Source: Rhodopirellula sp. (GTDB taxonomy: Bacteria > Planctomycetota > Planctomycetia > Planctomycetales > Planctomycetaceae). From it: DNA of 44,533 nucleotides. The translations under genes and the position numbers were made by a program. The number at the start of each line of letters is the position of its first letter. The first letter of the stretch is position 1. The notes below the pieces were generated by a model. That model ran no database searches. It was given only the letters and a program-made list of their open reading frames with translations, and had not been told where the DNA came from. Positions 1-9,374 of this stretch are shown here, piece by piece. The DNA is taken from contig JABMPE010000281.1 in assembly GCA_013203845.1 (NCBI GenBank), forward strand, positions 1-44,533, read 5' to 3'.

Positions 1-1
1 G

Positions 2-286
2 CTGGGGATGCTGGCGTTGGGGCTGAGCAACTTCGGACCGACCGTCCGTTTTGGATTGCTGATGACGACTTCGTTGTTTGTCGCGCTGATCGGTGATCTC
101 ATTCTGCTGCCCTGCCTGCTCTACATGCGACCGTCACGAGTCAAAGTAACGACACTCAATCCAGCCGGCACGGGCTCTACAGATCAGACTCGATCACGGC
201 AGATTCCACCGCCACATCTCGGCAAGCCGCGTCTGCCCACCGAGCCGACAAGCCTGAACGATGATTCGGAAGGCTGCCTGGTCTGA
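2..286 (+). CDS. RND/MMPL-family transporter, C-terminal fragment
   Basis: The reading frame is already open at the left edge, so only the last 94 residues are visible. They contain two hydrophobic stretches joined by a short turn (SNFGPTVRFGLLMTTSLFVA, then a segment ending LILLPCLLYM), followed by a hydrophilic tail of about 50 residues. The SNFGP turn and the LILLP motif in the last membrane helix are typical of the C-terminal end of MMPL/RND exporters, which use the proton gradient to export lipids or hydrophobic compounds across the inner membrane. The substrate cannot be told from this fragment. The gene converges on the oxidoreductase that ends at 461. An internal ATG at 8 is not the real start. 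Confidence 0.7.
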   Translation: MGMLALGLSNFGPTVRFGLLMTTSLFVALIGDLILLPCLLYMRPSRVKVTTLNPAGTGSTDQTRSRQIPPPHLGKPRLPTEPTSLNDDSEGCLV

Positions 287-388
287 CTCGCGTTCTGCGT
301 GACGAAATGCTGCTTGACGAAATTCTACCGTCGACCTGCGAAGCAAAAAGCCGTTCAGCACCAGCGTCTGGAAAACAGTCCGCCCACG

Positions 389-424
389 AAAAAGGCGGAG
401 TCCGGAATCATCCAGAACTCCGCC
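389..424 (-). terminator. Rho-independent terminator of the Gfo/Idh/MocA gene
   Basis: On the minus strand, 37 bases past the stop codon at 461, GGCGGAGT (417-424) pairs with ACTCCGCC (394-401). The stem can be extended inwards with one bulged T, and it is followed directly by a TTTTTCG run (388-393 on the complement). This is the usual hairpin plus U-tract layout. It lies in the convergent gap between the transporter fragment and the oxidoreductase. Confidence 0.75.
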
Positions 425-460
425 AGCCATGATCAATCAGACGCGACCTGCATCGCCGTT

Positions 461-1843
461 TCAGACGTTGACGTTGATCTCGTAGCCTTTTCGCTGCTCG
501 CGGGACTGCCACGAATTCAGGGCTCGATCATTGGCGATCATTTCCGTCTTCGGATCCCACTCCAGTGTCTTGTCGAGTCGAATAGAAATGTTTGCCAGGT
601 GGCAGGTCGTCATCGCGCGATGATGAGACCATACGTCACTGATTGGAGTGTCGCCGCTCTTGATGCAGTCCATGAAGTTCTGCATGTGGCTGGATGGTTT
701 CTTTCCGCCGTAAACTTTGTCGATCGCATCTTCCGGCAGCGGGTTATCCTTCAGCGCATCAAACGGCCCGCCTTTGGTTCGGCCTCGGCTGACATGGAAT
801 CGCCCTTTCGTGCCTTCGAACAGGATGCCGTTGCCGTCTGACGACTCGCTGACAATGTGCATCTCGACCCCGTTGGCAAACATGCACTTCACGTCGAACT
901 TCGTCGCCGCGTTGTAGCGGTCGTCCAGCGTCGGGTAACCATCTTTGTAGGGAACCGGATGTTCGTGTATCACCGGCTCGACCAAGACCACTCCCTGATC
1001 CTTGCCGTTCTGTTCGATCGCCCACTGAGCGATGTCGACATGATGAGCCCCCCAGTCAGTCATCTTGCCGCCGGAGTATTCGTACCACCAGCGGAATTCG
1101 TAGTGGCAACGAGTCTTGCCCCAGCGGCCACCTTCCTTCATGCGGTATTCGACAAGCGGAGCCTGACCCAGCCACTTCTCCCAGTTGAGACCTGCCGGAA
1201 CATCCGCGACCGGAATCGGGCCGCTGTCGGAGGACCCACCAATGTTGCACGTCACTTTCTTCACGTCGCCGATTCGGCCATCACGAATCATCGCGATCGC
1301 CTGCAGAAACCGTTGCCCCATTTCGGTTCGCTGCTGAGTTCCCACCTGAAATGTGCGTCCGGTTTCTTCCAGCACGCTGATGATCTGCTTGCCTTCATGA
1401 ACCGTCAGCGTCAATGGTTTTTCGCAGTAGACGTCCTTGCCGGCCTGCATGGCTTCAATGGCAATCTTCGAATGCCAGTGATCCGGCGTAACGATCGTCA
1501 CAACGTCAATGTCTTTGCGATCCAGAATCTTCCGGTAATCCTCGTAGACGTCGATCTTGCGTTCGTCGCCTTTCTTCGTCTGAATCCCAGACACTTTGTC
1601 TCGACCGGCGCCGGCATGATTCGCGTCAACATCGCAGACGGCCGCGCAGTCTGAGAAATTCAAGGCGGCGGGACCAACACTATTCCAGCGACTGCCAGTT
1701 CCGATGCAGCCCAGCACCGGTCGTTCGTTGGCGCTTTCGTATCCAAAAGTTGGACGCTGAGCACTGGTAAACCAGTACGGCATCGTGGCACCCGCGGCGG
1801 CCGCGGTGGTCTTCAGGAAATGACGACGGTTCTGCTGAGTCAT
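461..1843 (-). CDS. Gfo/Idh/MocA-family oxidoreductase, TAT-exported
   Basis: This is a 460-residue NAD(P)-dependent sugar or cyclitol dehydrogenase-like protein. The N-terminus carries a twin-arginine signal ([15 protein letters not shown]), so export in folded form is likely. Next comes a Rossmann fold with the nucleotide loop GCIGTGSRW near residue 45 and CDVD at the end of the second strand. The family motif with the catalytic lysine, CEKPLTL, follows near residue 143. The C-terminal half has the [20 protein letters not shown] block common in planctomycete members. The start at 1843 is chosen over an upstream in-frame ATG at 1933 because GGAGG lies five bases before it and the TAT signal begins there. 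The substrate is unknown. No partner gene is adjacent, and the gene has its own terminator. Confidence 0.9.
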   Translation of the reverse strand: MTQQNRRHFLKTTAAAAGATMPYWFTSAQRPTFGYESANERPVLGCIGTGSRWNSVGPAALNFSDCAAVCDVDANHAGAGRDKVSGIQTKKGDERKIDVYEDYRKILDRKDIDVVTIVTPDHWHSKIAIEAMQAGKDVYCEKPLTLTVHEGKQIISVLEETGRTFQVGTQQRTEMGQRFLQAIAMIRDGRIGDVKKVTCNIGGSSDSGPIPVADVPAGLNWEKWLGQAPLVEYRMKEGGRWGKTRCHYEFRWWYEYSGGKMTDWGAHHVDIAQWAIEQNGKDQGVVLVEPVIHEHPVPYKDGYPTLDDRYNAATKFDVKCMFANGVEMHIVSESSDGNGILFEGTKGRFHVSRGRTKGGPFDALKDNPLPEDAIDKVYGGKKPSSHMQNFMDCIKSGDTPISDVWSHHRAMTTCHLANISIRLDKTLEWDPKTEMIANDRALNSWQSREQRKGYEINVNV

Positions 1844-2285
1844 GAATGCCTCCAATTTGAAATGGGAGTTCCCGCCTGAATTATTCATGCAGGCCGGAAC
1901 AAGATCGCACAATCCATCTCCGGAACAGCGCAAGCGGACAGCGATGCAGACTTTGTTTTCTCACACCTTGGAACCTTGGAACTTACATCGTAACCGAAGC
2001 TCCGGCAGCTTTTGCGTTGACTCGTTCCAGCCCACTCTTGATGAATAATCCAGGCTAATCGTTGAAAATCGAATCGTAAGTTTAATCGCCGGTTGTCTTA
2101 AAGGAAAATCCCGGCTGCCAGCCAAACGGTTCTGCAATGACCACGACGTGATTGGGCATTCTGTCGCGGATGCCTACGATGCGGTGAACAGCAAAGTTGG
2201 ACTCCGATTCCGCATCGGCATCTGGTGACACAAACAAACCACAACACTTCAGGTGAGCCTTGACCTGAAGCTCTGAATGAATTGA
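1844..2285. other. Intergenic region, no confident gene
   Basis: These 442 bases separate the divergently oriented oxidoreductase and chelatase genes, so promoters for both should lie here. I see the ribosome site for the oxidoreductase but no convincing -35/-10 pair. A minus-strand frame ending at 2082 encodes a protein-like stretch (VVVIAEPFGWQPGF), but it has no good start or ribosome site outside the chelatase gene, so it is not called. Confidence 0.4.
1849..1853 (-). promoter_or_regulatory. Shine-Dalgarno GGAGG fixing the start at 1843
   Basis: The minus strand reads GGAGGCATTCATG. GGAGG is five bases from the ATG that begins the twin-arginine signal, which argues against the 30-codon longer start at 1933. 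Confidence 0.75.
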
Positions 2286-2663
2286 ATGCTTCTGATGACA
2301 ACTGCCGTACTGCTGATCGCCCACGGAAGCCGCCGCGACGAAGCCAACCACGATCTTGTCGTCGTTGCCGACCGACTTCGGGAACAGAGCGACTACGAAA
2401 TCATCGTGCCGAGCTATCTGGAACTCGCCGCACCTTCCATTCCAGATGGAGCTCGACAATGCGTCACCGCCGGCGCGAACCACGTTCTGATGATGCCGTA
2501 CTTTCTCAGCGCCGGCTCGCACGTCACGCGCGACCTGGAACGTTTCCTCGCCGAGGCCGCCGCGGAATTCACCGCTGTGCAGTTTGACCTGTGCCCGCCG
2601 CTGGGCCTGCATCCGCTGATGCTCCAAATCGTCAAGGACAGACTGCAGGAAGGCCAGTCGTAA
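2286..2663 (+). CDS. CbiX/SirB-type small chelatase (sirohydrochlorin cobalto/ferrochelatase family)
   Basis: This is a 125-residue protein, the size of a short-form CbiX (CbiXS) chelatase, which inserts Co2+ or Fe2+ into sirohydrochlorin in the cytoplasm. The N-terminus has the family strand ending in LLIAHGSRR, whose histidine is a metal ligand or catalytic base. The centre has VLMMPYFLSAGSHVTRDL, and the second conserved histidine is in LGLHPLM near residue 112. An alternative start three codons downstream (2295) is equally possible; neither has a strong Shine-Dalgarno. No other cobalamin or siroheme gene is in the window, so whether it serves B12, siroheme or another tetrapyrrole is undecided. 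It converges on the hydrolase that ends at 2797. Confidence 0.82.
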   Translation: MLLMTTAVLLIAHGSRRDEANHDLVVVADRLREQSDYEIIVPSYLELAAPSIPDGARQCVTAGANHVLMMPYFLSAGSHVTRDLERFLAEAAAEFTAVQFDLCPPLGLHPLMLQIVKDRLQEGQS

Positions 2664-2796
2664 ACCGCATCAACACCGGCACGCTGCGATGGACGACACA
2701 TCCCGTGGCCTTGCAGTTGAGTTTTCCGACGCGGATCCAGGACGTGCTGGCAAGCGGCGAGCAGAAGCCAATGTCTCGACGTTGTCCCCGAGAGGG

Positions 2797-4179
2797 CTAT
2801 CTCGTTCTGGACTCGACGCCAGTCTTGACGGACTCGGTGGCAGGTGCCGACTTCAAACCGACGGTGTTCACGGCAATGACCCGGTACGTGTGCTTCGCGG
2901 CGGCTGTCTGATCGGTGAACTGCATTGGTACCAGCGGTTGCGTTGGCGTGTCGCTGTACTGGAGATTCTGAAAAATCGGTCGACCGAAGCGATTCCTTCC
3001 CTGCTCTGGAACGTTCGCCAGAAACTCGCCATCCCGCTCGATGATGAAATAAGCCAATCCACTTTCCAGATCGCCCTCCGCCGACCAGCTCAACGTGTTG
3101 CCCGTGCGACGAAGATTCGTTGGAGTTGGTGGCGAAGTCGTGTCCGTCACAGCGGTGTCATTAACGTACTGCCCCCAGCTTTTCGCCACAGCGGCGTTGG
3201 GCAGCCATGCCGCCTTCAGCGGATCGCTTTCATACTTTGCGACCGGGACTGCTTTGAAGCCGGTTGGACTGGCCAGCCAGACGTCGTCCATCGGCATCGG
3301 TCTGAGCGGCTCGCCATTGACGTTCGGCAGCCGGACACTCAGGCACGCGCTCAGCCACGGAATAGCGAAGTAGCGTTGATTGCCACACTCGTGCGCTGTC
3401 AGCGGATCGACAGCGACTCCGATCAGTCCGCCTTTGCCACGGACGCCATTGAAGAACGCTTCATTGGCTGGCCAGACTTTGGCGAACCGACCTTCTTTAA
3501 CGGTCACTCCTTCCTGCGTTCCTGGATTACACATGATCGGCACGGTGAGTGCCGCAGCGGACAAAGCGTGCGCTTTGATTTCAGGACGTTCCGGATTCAC
3601 TTCCAGCAGGGGCACACCCGATCGCAACCACGCCGCGGCAACGCGATCCGGATGCAGCAGTACCATCCCACCCGCCCAGTGTCCGCCGCCGCTGTGTCCC
3701 CACAACGCCCACGGCACTGAGGCAAGTTCGGGGTGCTCTGACTGCGCACCGAGATCGACCAGGCACTTCTGAAACGCGGCATCGGAACCATTTCGGGGAT
3801 CACACCACATTTGACAATCCGCACCCTGTGGCTGCTCATACGACGGTGCCAACAAAGCGCAATCGTGATGTTTCGCCAGCGCCTGCCAGTGCAGATCAAA
3901 GGCTCCCGTCAGACCAGAACTGCACGATCCCTCACCGCAGCCGTGCTGATGCACAATCACTCCACGCAGGGTCTTTACGCCCTGTGGAATCCAGACGGTG
4001 TAATTGACTGGAAAACTCAACTCACCCGGCTGCGTCGAGGCCTCGTAACGAACGCGATAGTACGGAGGGGCGGCTTCCGGAAAGACGTTGTACGGTGCGT
4101 TCTGAGCAAACAAGGTCGCAGGTATCGAGACAAGAACGAGTACCGTGCGACACAAAAACGAAAGAGTTGGTGAGATCAT
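2797..4179 (-). CDS. Secreted alpha/beta hydrolase with FN3-like C-terminal domain
   Basis: This is a 460-residue exported protein. The start at 4179 is chosen because it opens a clear signal peptide ([20 protein letters not shown], cleavage after LFA) with AGGA upstream; the frame itself extends to 4308. The hydrolase domain shows the nucleophile elbow GHSGGG with Ser163 and an oxyanion-type loop HQHGCGEG. A cysteine-rich stretch around residues 85-145 may form disulfides. From about residue 360, [20 protein letters not shown] and a later [10 protein letters not shown] indicate a fibronectin type III-like domain, probably for carbohydrate or surface binding. It is an esterase or lipase-like enzyme of unknown substrate. 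The gene stands alone and converges on the chelatase. Confidence 0.75.
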   Translation of the reverse strand: MISPTLSFLCRTVLVLVSIPATLFAQNAPYNVFPEAAPPYYRVRYEASTQPGELSFPVNYTVWIPQGVKTLRGVIVHQHGCGEGSCSSGLTGAFDLHWQALAKHHDCALLAPSYEQPQGADCQMWCDPRNGSDAAFQKCLVDLGAQSEHPELASVPWALWGHSGGGHWAGGMVLLHPDRVAAAWLRSGVPLLEVNPERPEIKAHALSAAALTVPIMCNPGTQEGVTVKEGRFAKVWPANEAFFNGVRGKGGLIGVAVDPLTAHECGNQRYFAIPWLSACLSVRLPNVNGEPLRPMPMDDVWLASPTGFKAVPVAKYESDPLKAAWLPNAAVAKSWGQYVNDTAVTDTTSPPTPTNLRRTGNTLSWSAEGDLESGLAYFIIERDGEFLANVPEQGRNRFGRPIFQNLQYSDTPTQPLVPMQFTDQTAAAKHTYRVIAVNTVGLKSAPATESVKTGVESRTR

Positions 4180-4398
4180 GAAAATCGGTCCTGCTGGAGT
4201 ATCTGAATGCAAGGAATGACCTCTTGGCTTTAGCATGAAGAGGACTCTGCCTGCAATGATTGCGTCTCGGAGCGACTCAGACAAACCTGGCAGCAACAAA
4301 GAAGGCATCCGGCAGCAAACAGAACCTGATTCGAAAGTGAGAACGGATCGTTTCCTGAATTCTCGTGATGGTTTACAAGTCTGTTCTTTGTTCCATGG

Positions 4399-4620
4399 AT
4401 GGACGAGATGGCGATGCAGGATATCCTGTCACTGAACTGGTTCGCGGCTAAAGGCAAACTCTTGAGAGGCAGTGAGGAAGGCATCAACACCAAAGCGAAA
4501 GTGGCCCTCAGAAACTCGTACTGTCTCCACACCGATAAAGTTTACGAAACCGTACGCTACCACGAACTCGCCCGAGTCCCCGAACACGATCTCACCCACC
4601 AATTCTGTCGACGGGTCTGA
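4399..4620 (+). pseudogene. C-terminal remnant of an ISL3-type transposase
   Basis: The frame encodes SLNWFAAKGKLLRGSEEGIN, then KAKVALRNSY, YHELARVPEHDLTHQFC and a stop. The order LNWF-AKG, a G-EG-N-K-K block, a degraded R-(S/A)-Y-GFR-like segment, then YH-L-(L/V)PE-LTH-FC is what I know from the C-terminal end of ISL3-family (DDE_Tnp_ISL3) transposases. Only about 70 residues remain of a protein normally near 400, and the catalytic Asp residues are not visible. Upstream (4180-4398) I see no further transposase and no inverted repeat. The stop ends two bases before the formamidase ATG at 4623, so the insertion or its decay shaped the upstream region of that gene. Family assignment is from memory of the motif order. 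Confidence 0.65.
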
Positions 4621-4622
4621 CA

Positions 4623-5519
4623 ATGAAAAGAGTTGCCGCCGAACCTCTCGTTTATGAATTCACCCGCCACCTCGAACCGCGGGCAAGGATTCAATCAGGA
4701 GAGTCGTTACTCGTTGAATCCGAGGATGCTCTGTCGGGACAGATTCGTACCAACAACGACCGGCGTGACAAAGAGGCAATGCCGTTCAGCAATCCGGTGG
4801 CCGGTCCCATCTTCATTGAAGGAGCCGAGCCGGGCGACTCGATTGCAGTCACGATTCTGAAAATCGAGCCGCGTGATGGCCAGGCAGCGACGTACACGGG
4901 GGCGCCCAAACAACTTTGCGAGTGGCTGGGCACCGACGTGCCGCCGGGGGCTCATGTATGTCCGATTCGAGACGGGCATGTTTACTGGAGCGACGATATC
5001 GCGATTCCGTACGCACCGATGCTCGGCTGCATCGGAACGGCACCGGCTGTCGGCGTTCCGACCACGCTTCCAGCCGGACCACACGGCGGAAACCTGGATC
5101 TTGTCGAGGTCTGTCCGGGCAGCTCAATCCATCTGCCGGTCTTTGTCGAGGGAGCCTGCCTCTACCTTGGAGACGCTCATGCAGCGATGGGGCATGGCGA
5201 GTTGTCTGCCACTGGTCTTGAAATGGCAGCCGAAACGACAATCTGCGTTGAGCTGATGAAATCGAAAACGCTCACTGGTCCTCGTATCGAAACTCCCACC
5301 GAAATTGTGACCGTCGCAACGGGCTGCCCGATGGAGCGTTCGATCGCCGAAGCGTACGCTCGGCTGATTCTATGGATGGAAGAGGACTTCGGATGGGACC
5401 GCTGGAAGGCATACGACGTGCTGACTCATGTCGGTCGCATTTCCGTCGGCTACTACGGCATCGGCACCGTCGGCACGAAGATTGAAAAAAAGTACCTGGC
5501 CACTCCGCCTTCGGCCTGA
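4623..5519 (+). CDS. Acetamidase/formamidase family protein
   Basis: This 298-residue cytoplasmic protein has no signal peptide. It belongs to the FmdA/AmdA family, which hydrolyses formamide or short-chain amides to ammonia and the acid. Supporting motifs are NPVAGPIFIEGAEPGDSIAV near residue 57, MLGCIGTAPA near 136, GPHGGNLDLVEV near 155, LYLGDAHAAMGHGELSATG near 180 and the C-terminal VGYYGIGTVGTKIEKKY. The length fits the shorter bacterial members. It is the first gene of a run with a penicillin-acylase homologue and an M20 amidohydrolase, all acting on amide bonds. A transposase remnant ends two bases upstream, so its native promoter may have been displaced. Confidence 0.88.
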   Translation: MKRVAAEPLVYEFTRHLEPRARIQSGESLLVESEDALSGQIRTNNDRRDKEAMPFSNPVAGPIFIEGAEPGDSIAVTILKIEPRDGQAATYTGAPKQLCEWLGTDVPPGAHVCPIRDGHVYWSDDIAIPYAPMLGCIGTAPAVGVPTTLPAGPHGGNLDLVEVCPGSSIHLPVFVEGACLYLGDAHAAMGHGELSATGLEMAAETTICVELMKSKTLTGPRIETPTEIVTVATGCPMERSIAEAYARLILWMEEDFGWDRWKAYDVLTHVGRISVGYYGIGTVGTKIEKKYLATPPSA

Positions 5520-5681
5520 GAGGTCCAATTGTTTGATCTCGACGAACCGGGTCAGCGAAACACTAAGCCAGGAACCGCTTGCAGCACGGTCCGCTTCTGC
5601 CACGATCGCTGGTCGAATGTTGCCACGCAGGCCATCCTTTCTGAACATCCAGAGTTTTCCTGAAAGCCCACGAGATATCAC

Positions 5682-8051
5682 ATGACGACGTCAGATAAAG
5701 ATCGGCTCGGACGACTGGGTAGCGGCGAATCAATCGAAGCCGTGTGTAGTGTTGACGGCATCGATCGAGCGGAGTTCGACCGCTGGTGGAGTGAGACGAT
5801 CCGGCAACGCGCCCATCTCAAATCGGGGAATCTGCCAGCCAGCGTTTCGGCTGAGGTCTCGATTCACCGCGACGAGCACGGCATCCCTCACATTCATGCG
5901 GCGACCGACCGCGATCTTTTTTTCGGATACGGCTGGGCAATGGCCGAAGACCGACTTTTTCAACTCGACTGGCTGCGACGCAAAGGGCTCGGGCGGCTTT
6001 CCGAGATCATCGGCACAGACGGCCTGGAGCTCGACACGGTTTCGCGCACCGTCGGTCTGAACCGCATCGCGGCCGCCGAGTGGGAACGGTTGCCCGGCGA
6101 AGTACGACAGCTGCTGGAAGCATTCTCTGACGGCATCAACGCTGTCATCGCAGACAGCGGCGATCACCTGCCTGTCGAATTCGACTTGCTGCAGTACCGG
6201 CCAGAACCGTGGTCTCCAGTCGACTGTTTGGCCATCGAGGTCGAATTCCGCTGGTATCTGACCGGTCGATTTCCGGTGATCTGCATGCCGGAACTCGCGA
6301 AGCGGACGCTGGGTGAAGGACCGCTACTTCGCGAGTATCTGCTCGGCGAGGAAGACCACGAATCAATCCTTCACCCAGGCGATTACGAACCGCTCATTGG
6401 TCAGCCGCTGGAGCCTGTGGGTGAATCGATCGCTGATCCCGATGCCTCGACCGGCAGCAACAACTGGGTGATTTCAGGACGACGAACAACGACTGGCGCT
6501 CCGCTGCTGGCGAGCGATCCTCACATTGCATTCGAAGCGGTTTCATGCTGGTACGAAGCGCACCTGTGCGGCGGCTCGTTTAACGTCGCGGGAATGACGT
6601 ATGTCGGTATGCCGGCAATCATGTTCGGTCGAAACGAGAAGGTTGCCTGGGGCATCACCAATAATATCTGCTCGTTGCGTGACCTCTATCAGGAACGCAC
6701 GAGTGATCAACACCCCGGCTGCTTTGAATACGATGGCCAGTGGGAACCTGCCCGCGAGCTGACCGAGGTAATCGCCGTACGCGGTGCCGACGACGTTGTC
6801 TGCCAGGTTCGATTCTCGCGCAACGGACCCATTGTCGACGACATACTGCCGGCTCCGGCGAATGAGCTGGGGCCGGTCTCGTTGAACTGGCTGGGAATGT
6901 CTCACGGCGGCTGGCTGACGTCGCTGCTCGGTATGGATCGAGCAGCCAGTGTGGCCGAACTTCGAGAGGCCATGCGCCCGTGGCATGTGCCGACGTTCGG
7001 ACTCGTACTCGCGGATTCGGCCGGCGGAATTGGCTTCCACGCGTCTGGACGCATTCCCGTCCGCAAGCGATCCGAACGAGCGTTTCGGTGCGGATGGAAT
7101 CCCGAAGATCAGTGGCTGGGACTCATTCCGTTCGACGAGATGCCGTCATTCGCGAATCCCGATCGAGGCTGGATTGCCAGCGCCAACAATCGAATTGCCC
7201 CTGACGATTTCCCGCACCGAATGTATGGTTGCTGGGTATCTGGCTGCCGCGGTCAGCGCATCCGCGAAATGATCGAATCTCGTGAGTCGGTTTCCGCGGA
7301 CGACATGCGGGACATGCAGCAGGACGCCCTGAACCTGCGAGCCGCAAAGCTGGTTCCGATTCTGATCCGCGAACTGGACTCCGACGACGACGCCACTGGT
7401 CAGTCAATCGCCATCCTCAGCAGTTGGAACGGCGTCTCGTCGCCGGAATCAGTCGCGGCCACGCTCTTTAACGTGTTCTACTCGCGGTGGTGCGAGACCG
7501 TCAGCAACGCCCGATTCACTGGAGTGACGGCGGAATTACTTGCGAAAGGCGTTGATCCGTGCGCCACTCGTTTGCTCGAATCCGACCCGCACGGATGGTT
7601 TCCCAACGGCAACCGGCAACAGCTGATACAAGAGACGTTCGCAGCCACGCTGGTGTATTTGCAGGATCGGTTTGGGCCCGACATGACCGCATGGACCTGG
7701 AGTCGACTTCACGTCATGCCGTTGCGACACGTGCTGTCGTCACGAGGTGATCTCGGACAGCTACTTGATCACGGCGGAGCGGGCGTGCGCGGCGACATGC
7801 TGACAGTCTGTAATACTGGCAGCGGCCCCGACTGGACAGCGAACACGGGGGCGGGTTATCGCATGGTGGCAGATCTGAGTTCATCGCCGCCAGTCCTGCG
7901 GGCCGTTGATGCTCAGAGTCATTCCGGTCAGCCGGGAAGTCCTCACTACAGCGACCAGTTCGATGACTGGGTGTCTGGCCGTTATCACGAGATTGTGTTA
8001 ACGAATGATGTCGACGCCCGGTCGACTCTGATCCTTGCACCATTCAACTAA
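5682..8051 (+). CDS. Penicillin acylase family (Ntn-hydrolase) protein
   Basis: This 789-residue protein belongs to the penicillin G acylase/AHL acylase family, which cleaves side-chain amides and normally self-processes into two chains around an N-terminal nucleophile serine. The family opening IHRDEHGIPHIHA lies near residue 61, then GYGWAMAEDRLFQLDW. The predicted processing site is GSNNWVISG with Ser259 as nucleophile, followed by GAPLLASDPH and GRNEKVAWGITNN. Unlike most family members it has no signal peptide. Instead, residues 10-43 form a compact helical segment that looks helix-turn-helix-like (GESIEAVCSVDGIDRAEF). GAGA-like bases precede the ATG. It follows the formamidase by 162 bases and ends 43 bases before the M20 gene, which suggests co-transcription. 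The substrate (beta-lactam, acyl-homoserine lactone or N-acyl amino acid) cannot be told. Confidence 0.9.
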   Translation: MTTSDKDRLGRLGSGESIEAVCSVDGIDRAEFDRWWSETIRQRAHLKSGNLPASVSAEVSIHRDEHGIPHIHAATDRDLFFGYGWAMAEDRLFQLDWLRRKGLGRLSEIIGTDGLELDTVSRTVGLNRIAAAEWERLPGEVRQLLEAFSDGINAVIADSGDHLPVEFDLLQYRPEPWSPVDCLAIEVEFRWYLTGRFPVICMPELAKRTLGEGPLLREYLLGEEDHESILHPGDYEPLIGQPLEPVGESIADPDASTGSNNWVISGRRTTTGAPLLASDPHIAFEAVSCWYEAHLCGGSFNVAGMTYVGMPAIMFGRNEKVAWGITNNICSLRDLYQERTSDQHPGCFEYDGQWEPARELTEVIAVRGADDVVCQVRFSRNGPIVDDILPAPANELGPVSLNWLGMSHGGWLTSLLGMDRAASVAELREAMRPWHVPTFGLVLADSAGGIGFHASGRIPVRKRSERAFRCGWNPEDQWLGLIPFDEMPSFANPDRGWIASANNRIAPDDFPHRMYGCWVSGCRGQRIREMIESRESVSADDMRDMQQDALNLRAAKLVPILIRELDSDDDATGQSIAILSSWNGVSSPESVAATLFNVFYSRWCETVSNARFTGVTAELLAKGVDPCATRLLESDPHGWFPNGNRQQLIQETFAATLVYLQDRFGPDMTAWTWSRLHVMPLRHVLSSRGDLGQLLDHGGAGVRGDMLTVCNTGSGPDWTANTGAGYRMVADLSSSPPVLRAVDAQSHSGQPGSPHYSDQFDDWVSGRYHEIVLTNDVDARSTLILAPFN

Positions 8052-8094
8052 TCATTCAACTGGCCGCTTAAAGCAACATTCTGGAAACTCAACA

Positions 8095-9288
8095 ATGCCC
8101 TACCAGCAGTTCCTCGCAGACGCTCGATCTCAATCGAAGTGGATCGTCGACATTCGACGACAGCTGCATCGGTTTCCCGAGCTGATGTATGAAGAGTTCA
8201 AGACGAGCCAGCTGGTCTGCGACACGTTGGACGAACTCGGTATCTTTTACGCAAGCGGCATCGCTGAGACCGGCGTGGTGGCAACTCTGGGCACTGGCGA
8301 ATCACCGTGCATCGCGCTGCGAGCTGACATGGACGCTCTGCCCATTCTGGAGGAGACCGACGTCCCGTTCCGGAGTGAAATCGACGGAAAAATGCACGCC
8401 TGCGGTCACGACTGCCACACAGCCATGCTGCTCGGTGCTGCGAAACTGCTGCGGGAACATGAATCAGAGTTGAAGGGAACCGTTCGTTTGTTGTTTCAAC
8501 CTGCAGAAGAAGGCGGTGCCGGTGGCAAGCGAATGCGGGAAGCCGGAGTGCTTGAAAACCCCAGTGTCGAACGCATCTTCGGCCTGCATGTCTGGCCGCA
8601 ATTACCAACAGGAACAATCGGCTCGCGGACGGGAACATTCCTGGCCGCGGCTGGTGAAGTTGACATCACGATTCACGGCAAAGGCGGACACGCAGCCATG
8701 CCGCACCACTGCATCGATCCGGTCGTCACGGCCGCCAAAGTCGTGACCGAATTGCAGACGATTATTTCGCGCAACCTCGACCCGCTGGACTCAGGAGTGA
8801 TCAGTATCACGACCATCCACGGCGGCGAGGCGTACAATGTCATCCCCGAATCCGTGCGGTTGACCGGAACAATCCGTGCGCTGACGATGGACCGTTTTCG
8901 CTGGTTGCAGGAACGTGTCGCATCATTAGCGACACAGGTCGCCGCCGCTAATGACTGCACAGCGACCATCGAGTTCCCCGGCGAAGCTTATCCGCCGACA
9001 GTGAACGACGCTGATGTGTGGAGCACAGTGCAGGACCTGGCCAGCGAACTGCTCGGTCGCGCCGCCGTCCACGAAATTCCGCCGGTGATGGGTGGAGAAG
9101 ATTTCGCGTTCTACACGGAACAGGTTCCTGGCTGCTTCGTCGCCCTTGGAGTTCGCAACGAAGAATCCGGCTGCACTTACAACGTGCATCATCCTTTGTT
9201 CAAAGCGGATGAGGAAGCCTTGCCAATCGGCTCGGCGCTCCATGCCTGCTTTGCCGTGCAGACGTTGCAGAATCTAAGTGGAACATAA
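8095..9288 (+). CDS. M20-family amidohydrolase (hippurate/N-acyl-amino-acid hydrolase type)
   Basis: This is a 397-residue cytoplasmic dinuclear metallo-amidohydrolase that removes acyl groups from N-acyl amino acids. Motifs are RADMDALPI near residue 77, the metal-site block HACGHDCHTAMLLGAA (Cys103, His105), FQPAEEGGAGGKRM near 135, GLHVWPQLPTGTI near 162, the lid-domain HGKGGHAAMPH, and the late GGEDFAFY and VHHP. The start at 8095 is chosen because the longer in-frame start at 8035 would overlap the acylase gene and adds only a low-complexity leader. Position and spacing make it the last member of the amide-hydrolase trio. A plausible combined role is stepwise breakdown of N-acylated compounds, which is inference. 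Confidence 0.92.
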   Translation: MPYQQFLADARSQSKWIVDIRRQLHRFPELMYEEFKTSQLVCDTLDELGIFYASGIAETGVVATLGTGESPCIALRADMDALPILEETDVPFRSEIDGKMHACGHDCHTAMLLGAAKLLREHESELKGTVRLLFQPAEEGGAGGKRMREAGVLENPSVERIFGLHVWPQLPTGTIGSRTGTFLAAAGEVDITIHGKGGHAAMPHHCIDPVVTAAKVVTELQTIISRNLDPLDSGVISITTIHGGEAYNVIPESVRLTGTIRALTMDRFRWLQERVASLATQVAAANDCTATIEFPGEAYPPTVNDADVWSTVQDLASELLGRAAVHEIPPVMGGEDFAFYTEQVPGCFVALGVRNEESGCTYNVHHPLFKADEEALPIGSALHACFAVQTLQNLSGT

Positions 9289-9374
9289 GTCGGATCGAGA
9301 CCGGGATGCGACAGCCTTTCGAACATCGAGTCCGTCTGTCAATGTTGACGGTGCAGACAGCCGTGCGTGTTTTT

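Noticed and set aside
857-1654. 265-codon plus-strand open frame
   Set aside because: It is antisense to the Gfo/Idh/MocA gene, whose motifs, TAT signal, ribosome site and terminator are all clear on the minus strand.
2082-2627. 181-codon minus-strand open frame with a protein-like C-terminal stretch
   Set aside because: Most of it is antisense to the CbiX-type chelatase. The part outside (2082-2285) has no good start codon or ribosome site and matches nothing I recognise.
2689-3720. 343-codon plus-strand open frame
   Set aside because: It lies entirely opposite the secreted alpha/beta hydrolase, has no recognisable motif, is Arg-rich in a shadow-like way, and the minus-strand frame has a signal peptide and catalytic GHSGGG.
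4429-4623. 64-codon minus-strand open frame starting with TTG
   Set aside because: The plus strand over the same bases carries the ISL3 transposase motif order, so this frame is its shadow.
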